A stretch of 64,000 nt of DNA from the NCBI GenBank assembly GCA_024291935.2, contig CM044318.1:88153501-88217500 (forward strand), given 5' to 3'. A program made the translations under genes and the position numbers. Source of the DNA: Okapia johnstoni. Its lineage: Eukaryota > Chordata > Mammalia > Artiodactyla > Giraffidae. Below are positions 21,335 to 32,775 of the stretch, piece by piece (positions within the stretch are counted from its first letter, which is position 1; the number at the start of each line of letters is the position of its first letter). The notes under the pieces were generated by a model. It was not told where the DNA came from. It saw only the letters and a program-made list of their open reading frames with translations, and ran no database searches.

Positions 21335-23392
21335 AGCATTTGGTTGAACCCAAGAGTGGAAGTGACAAATAGATTCAAGGGATTAGATCTGATAGACGTG
21401 CCTGAAGAACTATGGACAGAGGTTCATGACACTGTACAGGAGGTGGTGACCAAAACCATCTCCAAGAAAAAGAAATGCAAAAAAGCAAAATGGCTGTCTG
21501 AGGAGGCCTTACAAATAGCTGTGAAAAGAAGAGAAGCAAAAACCAAAGGAGAAAAGGAAAGATATACCCATCTGAATGCAGAGTCCAAAGAATAGCAAGG
21601 AGAGATAAGAAAGCCTTTCTCAGTGATCAACGCAAAGAAATAGAGGAAAACAACAGAATGGGAAAGACTAGAGATCTCTTCAAGAAAATCAGAGATACCA
21701 AGGGAACATTTCATGCAAAGGTGGGCACAATAAAGGACAGAAATGGTATGGACCTAACAGAAGCAGAAGATATTAAGAAGAGGTGGCAAGAATACACAGA
21801 AGAACTATACAAAAAAGATCTTCACGACCCAGATAACCATGATGATGTGATCACTCACCTAGAGCCAGACGTCCTGGAATGCGAAGTCAAGTGGGCCTTA
21901 GGAAGCCTCACTACGAACAAAGCTAGTGGAGGTGATGGAATTCCAGTTGAGCTATTTCAAATCCTCAATGATGCTGTGAAAGTGCTGCACTCAATATGCC
22001 AGCAAATTTGGAAAACTCAGCAGTGGCTACAGGACTGGAAAAGGTCAGTGTTCATTCCAATCCCAAAGAAGGCAATGCCAAAGAATGCTCAAACTACCGC
22101 ACAATTGCAGTCATCTCACATGCTAGTAAAGTAATGCTCAAAATTCTCCAAGCCAGGTTTCCACAGTACATGAACCATGAACTTCCAGATGTTCAAGCTG
22201 GATTTAGAAAAGGAAGAGGAACTAGAGATCAAATTGCCAACATCCGCTGGATCATAGAAAAAGCAAGAGAATTCCAGGAAAACATCTACTTCTGCTTCAT
22301 TGACTATGTTAAAGCCTTTGACTGTGGATCACAACTGTGGAAAATTCTTAAAGAGATGTGAATAACAGACTAACTTACCTGCCTCCTGAGAAACCTGTAT
22401 ACAGGTCAGGAAGCAACAGTTAGAACTGGACATGGAACAACAGACTGGCTCAAAATTGGGAAAGGAGTACATCAAGGCTGCATATTGTTACCTTGCTTAT
22501 TTACCTTATATGCAGAGTACATCATGCGAAATGCCTGGGCTGGATGAAGCACAAGCTGGAATCAAGACTGCCGGGAGAAATATCAATAATCTCAGATACG
22601 CAGATGATACCACCCTTATGGGAGAAAGTGAAGAGGAACTAAAGAGCCCCTTGGTGAAGGTGAAAGAGGCGAGTGAAAAAGCTGCCTTAAAGCTCAACAT
22701 TCAAAAAACTAAGATCATGGTATCTGGTCCCATCACTTCATGGCAAATAGATAGGGAAACAATGGAAACAGTGAGAGAGTTTATTTTCTTGGGCTCCAAA
22801 ATCACTGTAGGTGGTAACTGCAACCATGAAATAAAAAGACACTTGCTCCTTGAAAGAAAAGATATGACAAACCTAGACAGCATATTAAAAAGCAGAGACA
22901 TAACTTTGCCAACGGAAGTCCGTCTAGTCAAAGCTATGGTTTTTCCAGTAGTCATGTATGGATGTGAGAGTTGGACCATAAAGAAGGCTGAGGGCTGAAG
23001 AATTGATGCTTTTGAACTGTGGTGTTGGAGAAGACTCTTGAGAGTCCCTTTAACTGCAAATAGATGAAACCAGTCAGTCCTAAAGGAAATCAGTCCTGAA
23101 TATTCATTGGAAGGACTGATGCTGAAGCTGAAGCTCCCATACTTTGGCCACCTGATGTGAAGAACAGATTCATTAGAAAAGACCCTGATGCTGGGCAAGA
23201 TGGATGGCAGGAGAAGGGGACGACTTGGGAACCACCGGGTCGAGGATGAGATGGTTGGATGGCATCACCGACTCTATGGATGTGAGTTTGTGCAAGCTCC
23301 AGATGGTGAAGGACAGGGAAGCCTGGCGTGCTGCAGTCCATGGGGTCGCAAAGAGTTGGTCACAACTGAACGACTGAACAAGAACCTTCTGG
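21335..23392 (+). mobile_element. BovB LINE, 2-kb 3' part, defective
   Basis: The reading begins inside the linker before the RT (RFKGLDLIDVPEELWTEVHD) and continues through TRDLFKKIRDTKGTFHAKVG, TTNKASGGDGIPVELFQILN, RWIIEKAREFQENIYFCFID and, in a further frame, NNLRYADDTTLMGESEEELK. At least four frameshifts or stops break it. The tail GTCCATGGGGTCGCAAAGAG ends the copy. It is the most complete plus-strand RT here. Confidence 0.92.
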
Positions 23393-24224
23393 TGGGCTCA
23401 GGGGATCCCCAGCAAGAGCTTCGACTAAGTGAAAAATGCTGTAATACTGTGATTTGTAATCAGAAACATGTTTGGTCTTCATCCCTGATCCTGGCACGGA
23501 GGTCCTAAAACCCTTGGAACTTCCTGTGATGAGTCTGATCTGGTTGTCCTTCACTGTGTGAATGAGGTGACTCGGAGAAGGTCCCTAAGGATGGGGCCAG
23601 TTGCCAGGAACCCACCAGAAATTGAGGGTTGGAACTTCCAGCCCCACAGCCAGTCCTGAGGGAGGGGAGGGGGCTGGGGGTTGAATCAATCGCCAGTGGC
23701 CAGTACATGTCCTGAAGCCTCCAGAGAAAATCAGAAGGCTGGGTCTAGAGAGTCCTGGGGCTGCTGAGCATGTGATGAGGTGGGGAGAGTGGTGGCAGAG
23801 CGGGCAGGGACGCCCCCCCAGGACCCATCCGCCTGGCGGTTCCGGAGTCCTGTCCTTGTAGGATAAATGGTGACCTAGGCAGTGGCTGTTTCCCTGAGTT
23901 CTGTGGGCTGCTCGAGGAAATTAATCAAGCTCGAGGAGTGGTTGCAGGAACCCCGAATCTACAGCCGGTCAACCAGAAGCATTGGGACTGATGCCTGGAG
24001 AAGGGCGTCATTGGGGCAGTCCTGTGGGATTGGGCCCTGAACCTGTGGGTTCCAACGCATCCACGGGCAGGCGGTGCCAGAACCGAGTGGGACAGCAGGT
24101 CACCGGCTGGGGCCACAGGGCTGCCCGGTGGGGGTGGGATCCCGCCCCCTCCCCCAGGGGAAGTGGGGACCAGGACCATTAGAGGCCCCGGTCCAAAACG
24201 GGCAAGAGACTGACCATTTGTGTC
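23393..24224. other. Intergenic, no recognised feature
   Basis: Sequence of mixed composition between BovB and L1. It contains no splice-supported exon and no repeat that I recognise. Confidence 0.4.
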
Positions 24225-24790
24225 AGCAAAGACAATAGACAGAAGGCTACCCACACCCATGAGAAGATACTCAACATCATTAACCATCAGGGAAGGAGAA
24301 TTAAAACTGGAGGCGACACCGGTGCAGTCCCGCTAGAGTGGGGTAAGGACTGGGGCTGGAACGCGTACTCCCTGGGGCTGGGGAAGTCAACCCGTCCAGT
24401 GGCCTGAAACCGTTTGGGGGCTTCTTGCAAAGTCACACACACACGTGCCATACGGCCAAGCCTTAAACAGAGGTGTTTGCCCCACTCATGTTCACAGCAA
24501 GCTTATTTGTAACAGCCAAGAGCTGGAAGCAACCCAGAGCCCCCCAAGAGGTGCTGGGGAGCGGCGGAACCCTGCTCAGCAGCAAAGAGGAATCAGGACT
24601 CACACGGCACGCACCCCACAAGAGCATGCTGGGCACACGTGGCCTTCCATGCGAACACAATTCTGCAAAGTGCACACCGTCCTGGGGGGTAGGGATGGAG
24701 GTGCTGATTCAACACCCAAACAAATTTAACCGAACACTTTAAATGTGATCAGCTCACTGCAAGAGAATTCAGCCTCAATAAAGCTGTTTT
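24225..24790 (+). mobile_element. Old L1 3' fragment
   Basis: TACCCACACCCATGAGAAGA, CAACATCATTAACCATCAGG and CTTATTTGTAACAGCCAAGA are classic sequence from the end of L1 ORF2 and its 3' region. Confidence 0.7.
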
Positions 24791-25970
24791 AAGAGGCCCT
24801 TCCGTGGCTGGAAGTGGCCGGCTGTGGGGTCAGAGGTCTGAGATTAAGCCCCAGCAGTAGTGGGCCAGAACACGGTCCCTTCCCCCGGCTGAGCCCCAGA
24901 TCTGCCCAGCGTGCCTGCCTGCCCTTCAGGTCCACCAGCCCCTGGTCCAGACCATGGGAGCCTCCCCCGAACCCTGGGGATCCCCGGCCACTCCAGCTCC
25001 CGCACCCACTTCTGTCGAGTCTGGAGGCAGAAGGAGAGAACCCTCAGGGAGGGGCCCTGTGCAGTGGCCAGTGGGACCCCTGCCCATCCTAGTTCGAGAA
25101 CCAGTTCAAGAACATGCCAGGAAGCCATCGCAGCCTCCCGGGCCCCCTTCACCTGGGCATGGGGCATCCTCCAGTCCTCTTCCACCACCCCGGCCATTCC
25201 CAGAGGCACTCAGCTCACGTGTACCCATTCAGTAGGTACTTAACCACCAGAGAGGGGGAACTGACCCAGCTGACGGTGTGGTCAGTCTCCAGAGCTTCCA
25301 GGCCAGCCCGACACCTTCCCTCCTGCCTTGGGGCTGAAGGAATGGCCCCAGCCCCCTCTTGAAGGACCACCTTAGTGTTTGCAGCCGGGCGGGGCTAGCG
25401 CAAGCCCACAGCACACTCAGGGCTGCCCGGGCGGCCGACGCACCCACTCTAGGCCCCCTGCCCTGTGCTGCATCACCAAGGACCCCCACCCAGACCCCCA
25501 GGCCCTGCCCAGGCCCTCCGTCCACTCCCCCGACTCACGGGTCTCTCCACCTGTCTGCACTCTTGCTCCACATCCAGGGACTTGCCAAGTCAGGTGACCA
25601 AACCTACTGGGAGGAGTAAGGCCTTACCTCCCCCCTGAGGATTCACCGAGAGTGGGTGGGGGTCTGCTCTCTGGGGAGCCAACAGCCTCCCTCCCTCGTA
25701 CTCAGCAACAAACAGGCCTCTGTGAGTCAGGAAAGAGCTACTGTTTAAAGCTTTGGACCCAACGCTGGGCACGCCACCGCACTTTGGCATCATTTTCATA
25801 GACAGGACGATCCCGGCCCTGGTCAGCAGAGGCCCACGCAGGAGTCCGGCTGGGTGAGCTTTGGGTGCTGTGGGGAGGGCCAGGCTGGCTCATCCAGCCA
25901 CCGGATGGACGTGTCTGCTGGCGGCCTCGGCAGGCGTGGGGGTGTAGACTCCTCTCCGGGAGGGTGGTCT
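24791..25970. other. Region 3' of FUOM, no second gene recognised
   Basis: Contains the FUOM 3'UTR for some distance left of 25971. No clear AATAAA was found on the minus strand. The rest looks like single-copy intergenic DNA. Confidence 0.4.
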
Positions 25971-26046
25971 TCAGCAGGCCTGGCACAGGTCTTCGGGGGC
26001 CAGCACCCCCTTCTTGAGGATGAGGTTCCCGTAGAGGGCTGTCTCC
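25971..26046 (-). CDS. FUOM: FUOM exon 6 with stop codon
   Basis: Acceptor CTTATGCAG; 76 nt ending in TGA at 25973-25971. Encodes ETALYGNLILKKGVLAPEDL and the terminal CQAC. Confidence 0.93.
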
Positions 26047-28762
26047 CTGCATAAGGAGCAGGCTGAGCGCCGGCGGGGATGGAGAGGACCCGGCTGTCCA
26101 GACCTCCGCTCCCTCGCCCGGGCACGCCCAGCACACCCCTCAGGGCTCATTTCCTGTGGGGCGTTTAGTCCGGGGGCAGGGCTGAGTGGAGGGTGGAGAG
26201 AGCTCTGGAGTGGGGGGGGGTAGGGCACAGATGCAGCGCGACCCAGTGGATCCAGCCAGAACTCACCCAGTTGCCACAACAGCAAAAGCCTTTTTCGCCC
26301 GCTCATAAAACGCAAACCTCTCTACCATCCCCAGGGAGCCCTGGAAGGCAGAGCGGGAGGGTTGAGGCTCAGGGCCGGGGGCAATGGGAGTCTCTCCAGG
26401 CTGTGGCCCCAAGGACACCGGCCTTCTGACCTGTGCGGACTGGGCAGGCAGGGACACAGGGGGCTGTGGTGCCACCTGTCTGGGGCCCCTGAATCACCTG
26501 AGCTGCCCCCAGCTGGTGGGTGGGGGTGGGGGCTACTGTCCAGAACAGGAGCCCAGGGTCCTCTCTTCAGGAAAGTCCCACCCAAGACCGGCCGGGCCCT
26601 TTGCAGGATAAGGTATAACAGGCAGCATCGGGCCAGGCCTCTGGCCACAGATGGGAGCCAGGGGTACCCTGCTGTCCCCAGGTTGGGGTGTGTGAGAACC
26701 CTCCAGGCAGAGATAGATGAGGGTCCTGGGAGGGAGGGGGTTGGCTGGGGCAGGAGCCCGCATAACCATGGTGCAGAGTTCAGGGGCCGTCTTTCACTTC
26801 TCCTGGGCCTCCAGGCACAGAGGGCTCCTGACCCCTTTCCTGGTGGGGATCTTAGGCTCACCTCATAGCCAGCCCTGGAGAGGATGGACTGGTAGCTCCT
26901 CCACACTGGGGTCAGCAGGCCTCTCTTACTGTCGCTGGGCACCAGCTGCATGACAACAGCCTAGAAATGGAGAGGCTCGGTTCTGTGGCCACCCACCTCT
27001 GCCCTGGGCACCCTAAGGGCTCCACCGGTCGGGTTCAGGGCCTCGGGAACACATGTCCTCCCCACCCCCATCAAGGCAAGTGGTCCCCCTGTGTTCTGGC
27101 AGAGGGTAAGCCGAGGCCCAGAGCAGCCTTACCGCACTCTGCACGTAGGTGTCCAGGGGTAGCAGCTGCAGCACGGCCTCTAGGAGCTGGGGGATGCCCA
27201 GGCCTGAGGGCAGAGTGTGGGCCTCAGACACCGGGCATGAGCTGCCCACCTGGGGACACTTACCGAGGTCACAGTGAGGCCTCTCCGCCCGAGCCACGGC
27301 CCCTGTCTCTGTCTGGCCCTGCCCACCCCAGCTTCCCTCTTTCACACAGGCCATTGGTGGTGACCCCAAACACGTGTCCACCAGGAGGGGCAGCCAGGCC
27401 ACCTTCTTGATCCCAAGAGGCCCTGGAGATGACCCCCTAGAGACAACGATAGTGGGGTCTGCAAGGAGGCCTCTCTTGGCTGCCCTCAGACCTGCCCCGC
27501 TTGGCTCCAAGGCCCCTGCTCTCCTGAAAGTTGGTTTCTGATTGTTAAACTGTGTGTTCATGTACAAAACTGGGAAATACAGAAGCCCATGAAAAGAAAG
27601 GACTGTCCCACCCTCAGAACATCGCTGGGGGTGGGAAGCACCCAGGCACAGCCGAGCCCAGCCCACTCTCGTTACCCTCAGGACTGCTAAGCCCTCTCTT
27701 AGTGTCCCCTCCAGGACCTGGTCCCGTCCCCCAGCCTCACCTCCCACTCTCCCCTTGGGCGACCCGCCCTGTGCCACCCCCCCCCACCCCCCCGCCATGA
27801 GAGGGTGAGGTCTTTAGAGGCGGGTGAGGGTGCGGACACCTGGAACGTTTGGGGCCAGGTCCCTAGTGCTGGGATTCTACAGCAGAGTACAGGCTGAGCG
27901 CAAGGCCTGGGCTGGGCACCACTGCTCCGTCAGGCCCGTTTTCCCATTTGTAAGAGGCCACCAAGTGCTGCGTGAGATGACGAAGGAGGCCCAGGCTCCC
28001 GTCTGGGGTCGGGGGCTGAGGGGAGAATCTGGCGCTGAGACTTCCTGGGTCCCTGGGGCAGTGCCTGAGGGCTTGGTGGGAGCGGGAGCAGAGTCGCAGC
28101 ACCCGGCGGCCCAGAGCCCAGCGCACCCTCCCACCCACCCTGCGGCAGGCGGGGCTCACCGTCGGCGCGGATCTCCTCCGGGCCGCCTCTGCAGATGGAG
28201 CTGCTGGGGAAGTTCACGTCTGCAAGAACTGGAGTGCCAGCACGGCCAGACATCAGCGCTGGGTCGGCCCACGTCCCTCGCGCCGCATGGGGGGCACAGA
28301 CCCGGAGCCGCAGGGCCGACTCCTGAGGACTCGCCCCGCCCCGCCCGGGTCTGCGAGCGCGAGGCACCGGAGCCCGCGCGCCCGAGGACCTGCGGGGTCG
28401 CCGAAGGCTGGGCGGGCTCCGGGAGCGCGGCCGCGGTCTCAGGAAGAGAGACCGACGCACAGGTCCCAGGCCAGCCCGGGCCCCGGCGGTGCGGGCCCGA
28501 GGGCCGTAAGGGGACGGGGCTGGAGCGGGGGCTGCGGAGGGGCGTGCGCGGGGCCGCTCGGCCCGGACGCCGGGCTGGAGAAGGAACCGGACCTGCCCGC
28601 CCCCGCCCAGGCCCAGCGCCCTGCCCGCCTGCGGCCCGCGGGGCCGGCTCTCCCGGAGGCTCGGACCCCGCGCTCACCGATCTCATCTCCGTGCCCCATC
28701 CGCGCCAGGGCGAAGAGCAGCTCCGGGGACAGGAGCGCGGGGATGCCCTTGAGCACCACCAT
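25971..28762 (-). CDS. FUOM: FUOM (fucose mutarotase), complete, 6 exons, 157 aa
   Basis: Exons 28762-28678, 28228-28160, 27203-27133, 26960-26862, 26340-26267 and 26046-25971 join in frame (474 nt with stop). The enzyme interconverts alpha- and beta-L-fucose in the cytosol and feeds the fucose salvage route to GDP-fucose. It belongs to the RbsD/FucU fold. Conserved landmarks are ARMGHGDEI with His24 and Asp26, ADVNFPSSSI, GLGIPQLLEAVL, LLPLDTYV, YERAKKAFAVVATGET and LYGNLILKKGV. The N-terminus MVVLKGIPALLSPELL matches the human start. The C-terminus, APEDLCQAC, differs from the human end and makes the protein three residues longer. The gene is transcribed towards PRAP1. A GC-box promoter precedes it, and an LTR in the same orientation lies 222 bp further upstream. 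Confidence 0.95.
26267..26340 (-). CDS. FUOM: FUOM exon 5
   Basis: Acceptor TGCCTTCCAG, donor ACTGG|GTGAGT, 74 nt. Encodes MVERFAFYERAKKAFAVVAT, which carries conserved catalytic-face residues of the family. Confidence 0.94.
26862..26960 (-). CDS. FUOM: FUOM exon 4
   Basis: Acceptor CCATTTCTAG, donor TATGAG|GTGAGC, 99 nt. Encodes AVVMQLVPSDSKRG and LLTPVWRSYQSILSRAGYE. Confidence 0.94.
27133..27203 (-). CDS. FUOM: FUOM exon 3
   Basis: Acceptor CTGCCCTCAG, donor AGTGCG|GTAAGG, 71 nt. Encodes LGIPQLLEAVLQLLPLDTYV followed by QSA. Confidence 0.94.
27204..28159 (-). other. FUOM intron 2
   Basis: A 956-bp intron. A C-rich run near 27775-27795 is its only striking feature. No repeat is recognised. 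Confidence 0.6.
28160..28228 (-). CDS. FUOM: FUOM exon 2
   Basis: Acceptor GGCACTCCAG, donor GACG|GTGAGC, 69 nt. Encodes VLADVNFPSSSICRGGPEEI and the following RAD. Confidence 0.94.
28678..28762 (-). CDS. FUOM: FUOM exon 1
   Basis: ATG at 28762-28760 in the context GCGACCATGG; donor ATCG|GTGAGC. 85 nt encode residues 1-28 with the MGHGDEI active-site motif. Confidence 0.95.
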
Positions 28763-28925
28763 GGTCGCGGGCAGGGGGCTGGCGGCCGGGGGGCGGGGCT
28801 GCGCGGGATGGGAGGGGCTGCGCGGGGCGGGGCCGCGCGAGGGGTGGGCGGGGCGGCGGAGGGGCGGGGCGGGGCGGCGGAGGGGCGGGGCGGCGGAGGG
28901 GCGGGGCCTGGACGGAGGGGCCCCA
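28763..28925 (-). promoter_or_regulatory. FUOM: FUOM proximal promoter, GC-box repeats in a CpG island
   Basis: GGGGCGGGGC and GGGGCGGCGGA units are repeated about 40-160 bp upstream of the ATG (coding strand: GCCCCGCCCC). They are Sp1/KLF-type sites with high G-quadruplex potential. The CpG island continues through exons 1 and 2 to about 28150. No TATA box is seen. Confidence 0.75.
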
Positions 28926-28983
28926 GCCAAGCGCTGCGGCCTAGGGGGTTGTTTTGGGAGCGGTGGACATCAGCCCAGCCCAG

Positions 28984-29746
28984 TGTTGCCGGAACCAGTA
29001 CTAGAGAAACCAAGCACCACACTCGGAGAGTTGGAGAACTCAGATTTATTATGTCAGGGGGCCCAGAGGAGTTAACACTCCAAGCTGTGAGCCCCGAACA
29101 AAGGGGTCACAGAGTTTTTAGAGACGGACTATACTAGACTTACAGTGCGCTTCCCTCATAGCTCAGCTGGTAAAGAATCCGCGTGCAATGCAGGAGAGTC
29201 CGGTTCGATTCCTGGGTCAGAAAGGTCCTCTGGAGAAGGGATAGGCTACCCACTCCAGCATTCTTGGGCTTCCCTTGTGGCTCAGCTGGTGAAGAATCCC
29301 CCTGCAATGTGGGAGACCTGGGTTCGACCTCTGGGTTGGGAAGATTCCCTGGAGAAGGGAAAGGCTACCCACTCCAGTATTCTGGCCTGGAGAATTCCAT
29401 GGATTGTATAGTCGCAAAGAGTCAGACACAACCGAGCGACTTTCACTTTTTTTTTTCACGTGATAGTGGGCAACACTAGCTGTTATAGGCTGGTTTAAAC
29501 TAAGGGAACATCAGTCAAGATGGGGAGGGAGATGCCCGACCTTTACACCGAGAGGCATGATTAAGCAGGTTTGCAGGGGCCGGGCGATTGCAAAGAGTAG
29601 GACAAGGGTGAGGGAGATAAGCTCCAGTTCCTAGCAGTGAATCCCCACTTTCTGAGACTACGTGATCCAGACTTTACAAGGAGCAGGCTGAGTTACAGAG
29701 GCAGAAGGAGCGGGAGGTTATGTAAAATTTTAACTTTTCTTCTTCA
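28984..29746 (-). mobile_element. Solo ERV LTR (class I-like), minus strand, split by a SINE
   Basis: Read on the minus strand it begins TGAAGAAG and ends CGGCAACA, the TG...CA ends of an LTR. CCAG is duplicated at 28980-28983 and 29747-29750; a 4-bp duplication is typical of gammaretrovirus-like insertions. A minus-strand AATAAA (TTTATT at 29045-29050) lies near its 3' end and a TATA-like CTAGTATAG lies about 80 bp before it. A Bov-tA dimer sits inside at 29144-29455. No viral genes remain. Confidence 0.7.
29144..29455 (+). mobile_element. Dimeric tRNA-headed SINE inside the LTR
   Basis: The head TTCCCTCATAGCTCAGCTGG (29150) is followed by a second head, GGCTTCCCTTGTGGCTCAGC, at about 29267. 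The body AGAGTCAGACACAACCGAGC and a T-rich end follow. It must be younger than the LTR it interrupts. Confidence 0.88.
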
Positions 29747-29750
29747 CCAG

Positions 29751-30320
29751 CAGCCGCGGTTTCGGTTTCGGGGCTTCGGAACCCTGCCGGGTCCAGGACC
29801 CGGGACCCCACGTGTTTGTGGTCGGAGTTCCCTAGAGCCTTCCTTGGGCCTTGCTGACTCGCCCCCCACCCCCACAGGGTCCGTGGTGCCGTGGGGTAGG
29901 GAGGAGTGGGTGGTGGCCCAGTTCTTCCTGAGGGCTGGTGGGGGCGACCTCCTCCCAAGGGGCTGTGCAGAGAGCACCCTCCCGTCTCGCAGGGCAGCCT
30001 GCTGAGACCCCTCAGGGGCCCAGCTCGGGGGGGCACCCCTGCTCTGGACAGTCACTCTCTGACTCCACCCTTGGGCCTGGAATCCCAGCTCTGGGTTAAC
30101 CCTTCAGGTTCAGCCCTTCAGAGCTGGGACTGCCTGCCACAGTGCTTCCCTGTGCAGGGTGTCACTACCTCCTGTGCGCCGCGCTCGGAGGCTGGGAGAA
30201 GACGCCCATCACCCCAAAGGGGAGGCTGTAGCCTCTCAGCCTCCAGGGCTGAGTCAGGATTGTGGTCCTCTGACCTACCCTTGGCTGTTATGTGTGGACA
30301 AAGCATGTCTCTGCCATGTT
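29751..30320. other. FUOM-ECHS1 intergenic, no recognised feature
   Basis: Mixed-composition DNA between the LTR and the next SINE. I see no exon or repeat that I can name. Confidence 0.4.
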
Positions 30321-30324
30321 CCAA

Positions 30325-30530
30325 GGTGGCCCTATTGGTAAAGAACCTGCCTGCCAATGCAGAAGACATAAGAGACATGGGTTTGATCCCTGGGTTGGGA
30401 AGATCCCTTGGAGGAGGGCATGGCAACCCACTCCAGTATTCTTGTCTGGAGAGTCCCAGGGACAGAGGAGGCTGGTGGGGTACAGTCCACAGGGTCGCAA
30501 ACAGTCAGACAGAAATGACTTAGCACGCAT
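30325..30530 (+). mobile_element. Bov-tA SINE
   Basis: GTGGCCCTATTGGTAAAGAA, GGTTTGATCCCTGGGTTGGG and GCAACCCACTCCAGTATTC, ending GACTTAGCACGCATGCCCA. Confidence 0.85.
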
Positions 30531-30849
30531 GCCCACCATGTCATTAAACGAAGCATGTTGAGGCCACCAAGCCCTCAGCCACTGCAGCTGCACCTGAGGT
30601 GCACCCTGAGGGGATTTACTACGGAGAAGAAAAAATGATCCTGGCCCTAGATAGCTGAGATGCACATTAAAGGCATGATTCCAAGGAGCCCAAACACTGG
30701 CATCTGCCCATACATAGGCGCTAAATTCATTAACTTAAGATGTCTGGTTTTCTTTAGTTAGCAATAATCTTTTGCTGTTCCAACTACCCGGTTTTTTGTT
30801 TTGTTTTGTTTGCAAAAACTCTTATGTATACTGGCTCCTCTTGTTACCT

Positions 30850-31290
30850 GAAAACCAGGTTCGCCTCTCAGTGAGTGTCAAACCGAAAGACACAACCAAG
30901 CTGGCAAAGATGATGAAAAGAAAGAATTTATCACTCACAGCAAATAAGGAAAACACAAGAGATACTTCCCAAAGCAGTGTTTCCCCACTAGCAAAACTGG
31001 GGAAGTTTTAAGCTACGGGAACCACCAGAGGGTCTTGAGCAGAGACTTCAACATAAAGCTGGAGCAAAGCTCAGGTCGACAGAGTCCAAGTCTTTGTTGA
31101 CTTAAGTCAGGAGGGTCAACATCATCAGCCCACCCTCCACCTGGGTGGGAGGCTTAGTTCCTGCAGAATTCAAAGTGTATTATTATGTTTATCCCTTGAC
31201 AAGGAACTAGGACTCTGCTTTGTCACTGCATTTTCTCTGTCCCTGCATTCCTCTGTTCCTTTAAGAACACTGATTACTGAGACCTGTTCA
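30850..31290 (-). repeat. Possible LTR fragment, antisense
   Basis: AGTGTCAAACCGAAAGACAC, AGAATTTATCACTCACAGC and CCTGCAGAATTCAAAGTGTA have the feel of an antisense LTR next to BovB. No terminal repeats or target duplication were found, so this is tentative. Confidence 0.25.
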
Positions 31291-31379
31291 AGGGCAAGCA
31301 CCATGACCAGGTTTAGATCACAAAATGGCTTAGACCAAAATGGGTTGTCTTATTTCAAGAAGGTCTCTTATGTATCCTA

Positions 31380-32775
31380 TGCTGTGAAAGTGCTGCACTC
31401 AATATGCCAACAAATTTGGAAAATTCAGCAGTGGCCACAGGACTGGAAAAGGTCAATTTTCATTCCAATCTCAAAGAAAGACAATGCCAAAGAATGCTCC
31501 AACTACCACACAACTGCACTCATCTCACACGCTAGCAAGGTCATGCTCAAAATCCTCCAAGCTAGACTTCAACAGTATGTGAATTGAGAACTTCCAGATG
31601 TACAAGCTGGATTTAGAAAAGGCAGAGGAACCAGAGATCTAATTGTCAATGTCCGTTGGATGTTAGAAAAAGCAAGAGAGTTCCAAAAAAACATCTACTT
31701 CTGCTTTATTGACTCTGCCAAAGCCTTTGACTGTGTGGATCACAACAAACTGTGGAAAATTCTTCAAGAGATGGAAATATCAGATCACCTTACCTGCCTC
31801 CTGAGAAATCTGTATGAAGGTCAAGAAGCAACAGTTAGAACCAGACGTGGAATAGACTGGTTCCAAATTGGGAAAGGAGTACGTCAAGGCTGTATATTGT
31901 CACCTAGCTTATTTAACTTACATGCAGAGTACATCATGAGAAACGCTGGGCTGGATGAAGCACAAGCTGGAATCAAGACTGCTGGGAGAAATATCAATAA
32001 CCTCAGATATGCAGATGACACAATTCTTATTACGGAAAGAGGAGCTAAAGAGCCTCTTGATGAAGGTGAAAGAGGAGAGTGAAAAATCTGGCTTAAAACT
32101 CAACATTCAGAAAACAGATCATGGCATCTGACCCCATCACTTCATGGTAAATAGATGGGGAAACAATGGCAACAGTGAGAGACTTTATATTCTTGGGCTC
32201 CAAAATCACTGTAGATTTGACTGCAGCCATGAAATTAAAAGACGCTTGCTCCTTGGAAGAAAAACTATGACAAACCTAGACAGCATATTAAAAAGCAGAG
32301 ACGTTACTTTACTGACAATGTCTATATAAATAATCAAGCTATGGTTTTTCCAGTGGTCATGTATGGATGTGAGAGTTGGACTATAAGGAAAGCTGAGCAC
32401 TGAAGAATTGATGCTTTTGAACTATGGTGCTGGAGAAGACTCTTGAGAGTCCCTTGGACTGCAAGGAAATCCAACCAGTCCATCTTAAAGGAAATGAACT
32501 CTGAATATTCATTGGAAGGACTGATGCTGAAGCTGAAGCTCCAATACTTTGGCCACCTGATGCGAAGAGCTGACTCATTAGAAAAGACCCTGATTTGGGG
32601 AAAGACTGAAGGCAGAAGGGGAAGGGGACGACAGAGGATGAGGTTGGATGGCATCACTGACTTGATGGACAAGAGTTTGAGAAAACTCTGGGTTTGGTGG
32701 TGGACAGGGAATCATGGCATGCTACGGGCCATGGGGTCACAGAGTCCGACATGACTGAGCAACTGAACTGAACAT
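31380..32775 (+). mobile_element. BovB LINE, 3' part, defective
   Basis: Translates to VKVLHSICQQIWKIQQWPQD, REFQKNIYFCFIDSAKAFDC, LLRNLYEGQEATVRTRRGID and VRQGCILSPSLFNLHAEYIM, then NNLRYADDTILI, the RT active-site region. It has in-frame stops (TGA near 31587) and a frameshift at about 32025. It ends with the usual GACTGAGCAACTGAACTGAAC. Confidence 0.92.

Noticed and set aside
21335..22998. BovB frames as host genes
   Set aside because: The frames encode pieces of an RTE-type retrotransposon protein, are broken by stops and frameshifts, and recur in at least five places.
27824..29137. Open frame of 437 codons on the plus strand
   Set aside because: It runs antisense over FUOM exons 1 and 2 and the GC-box promoter; it is a compositional shadow.
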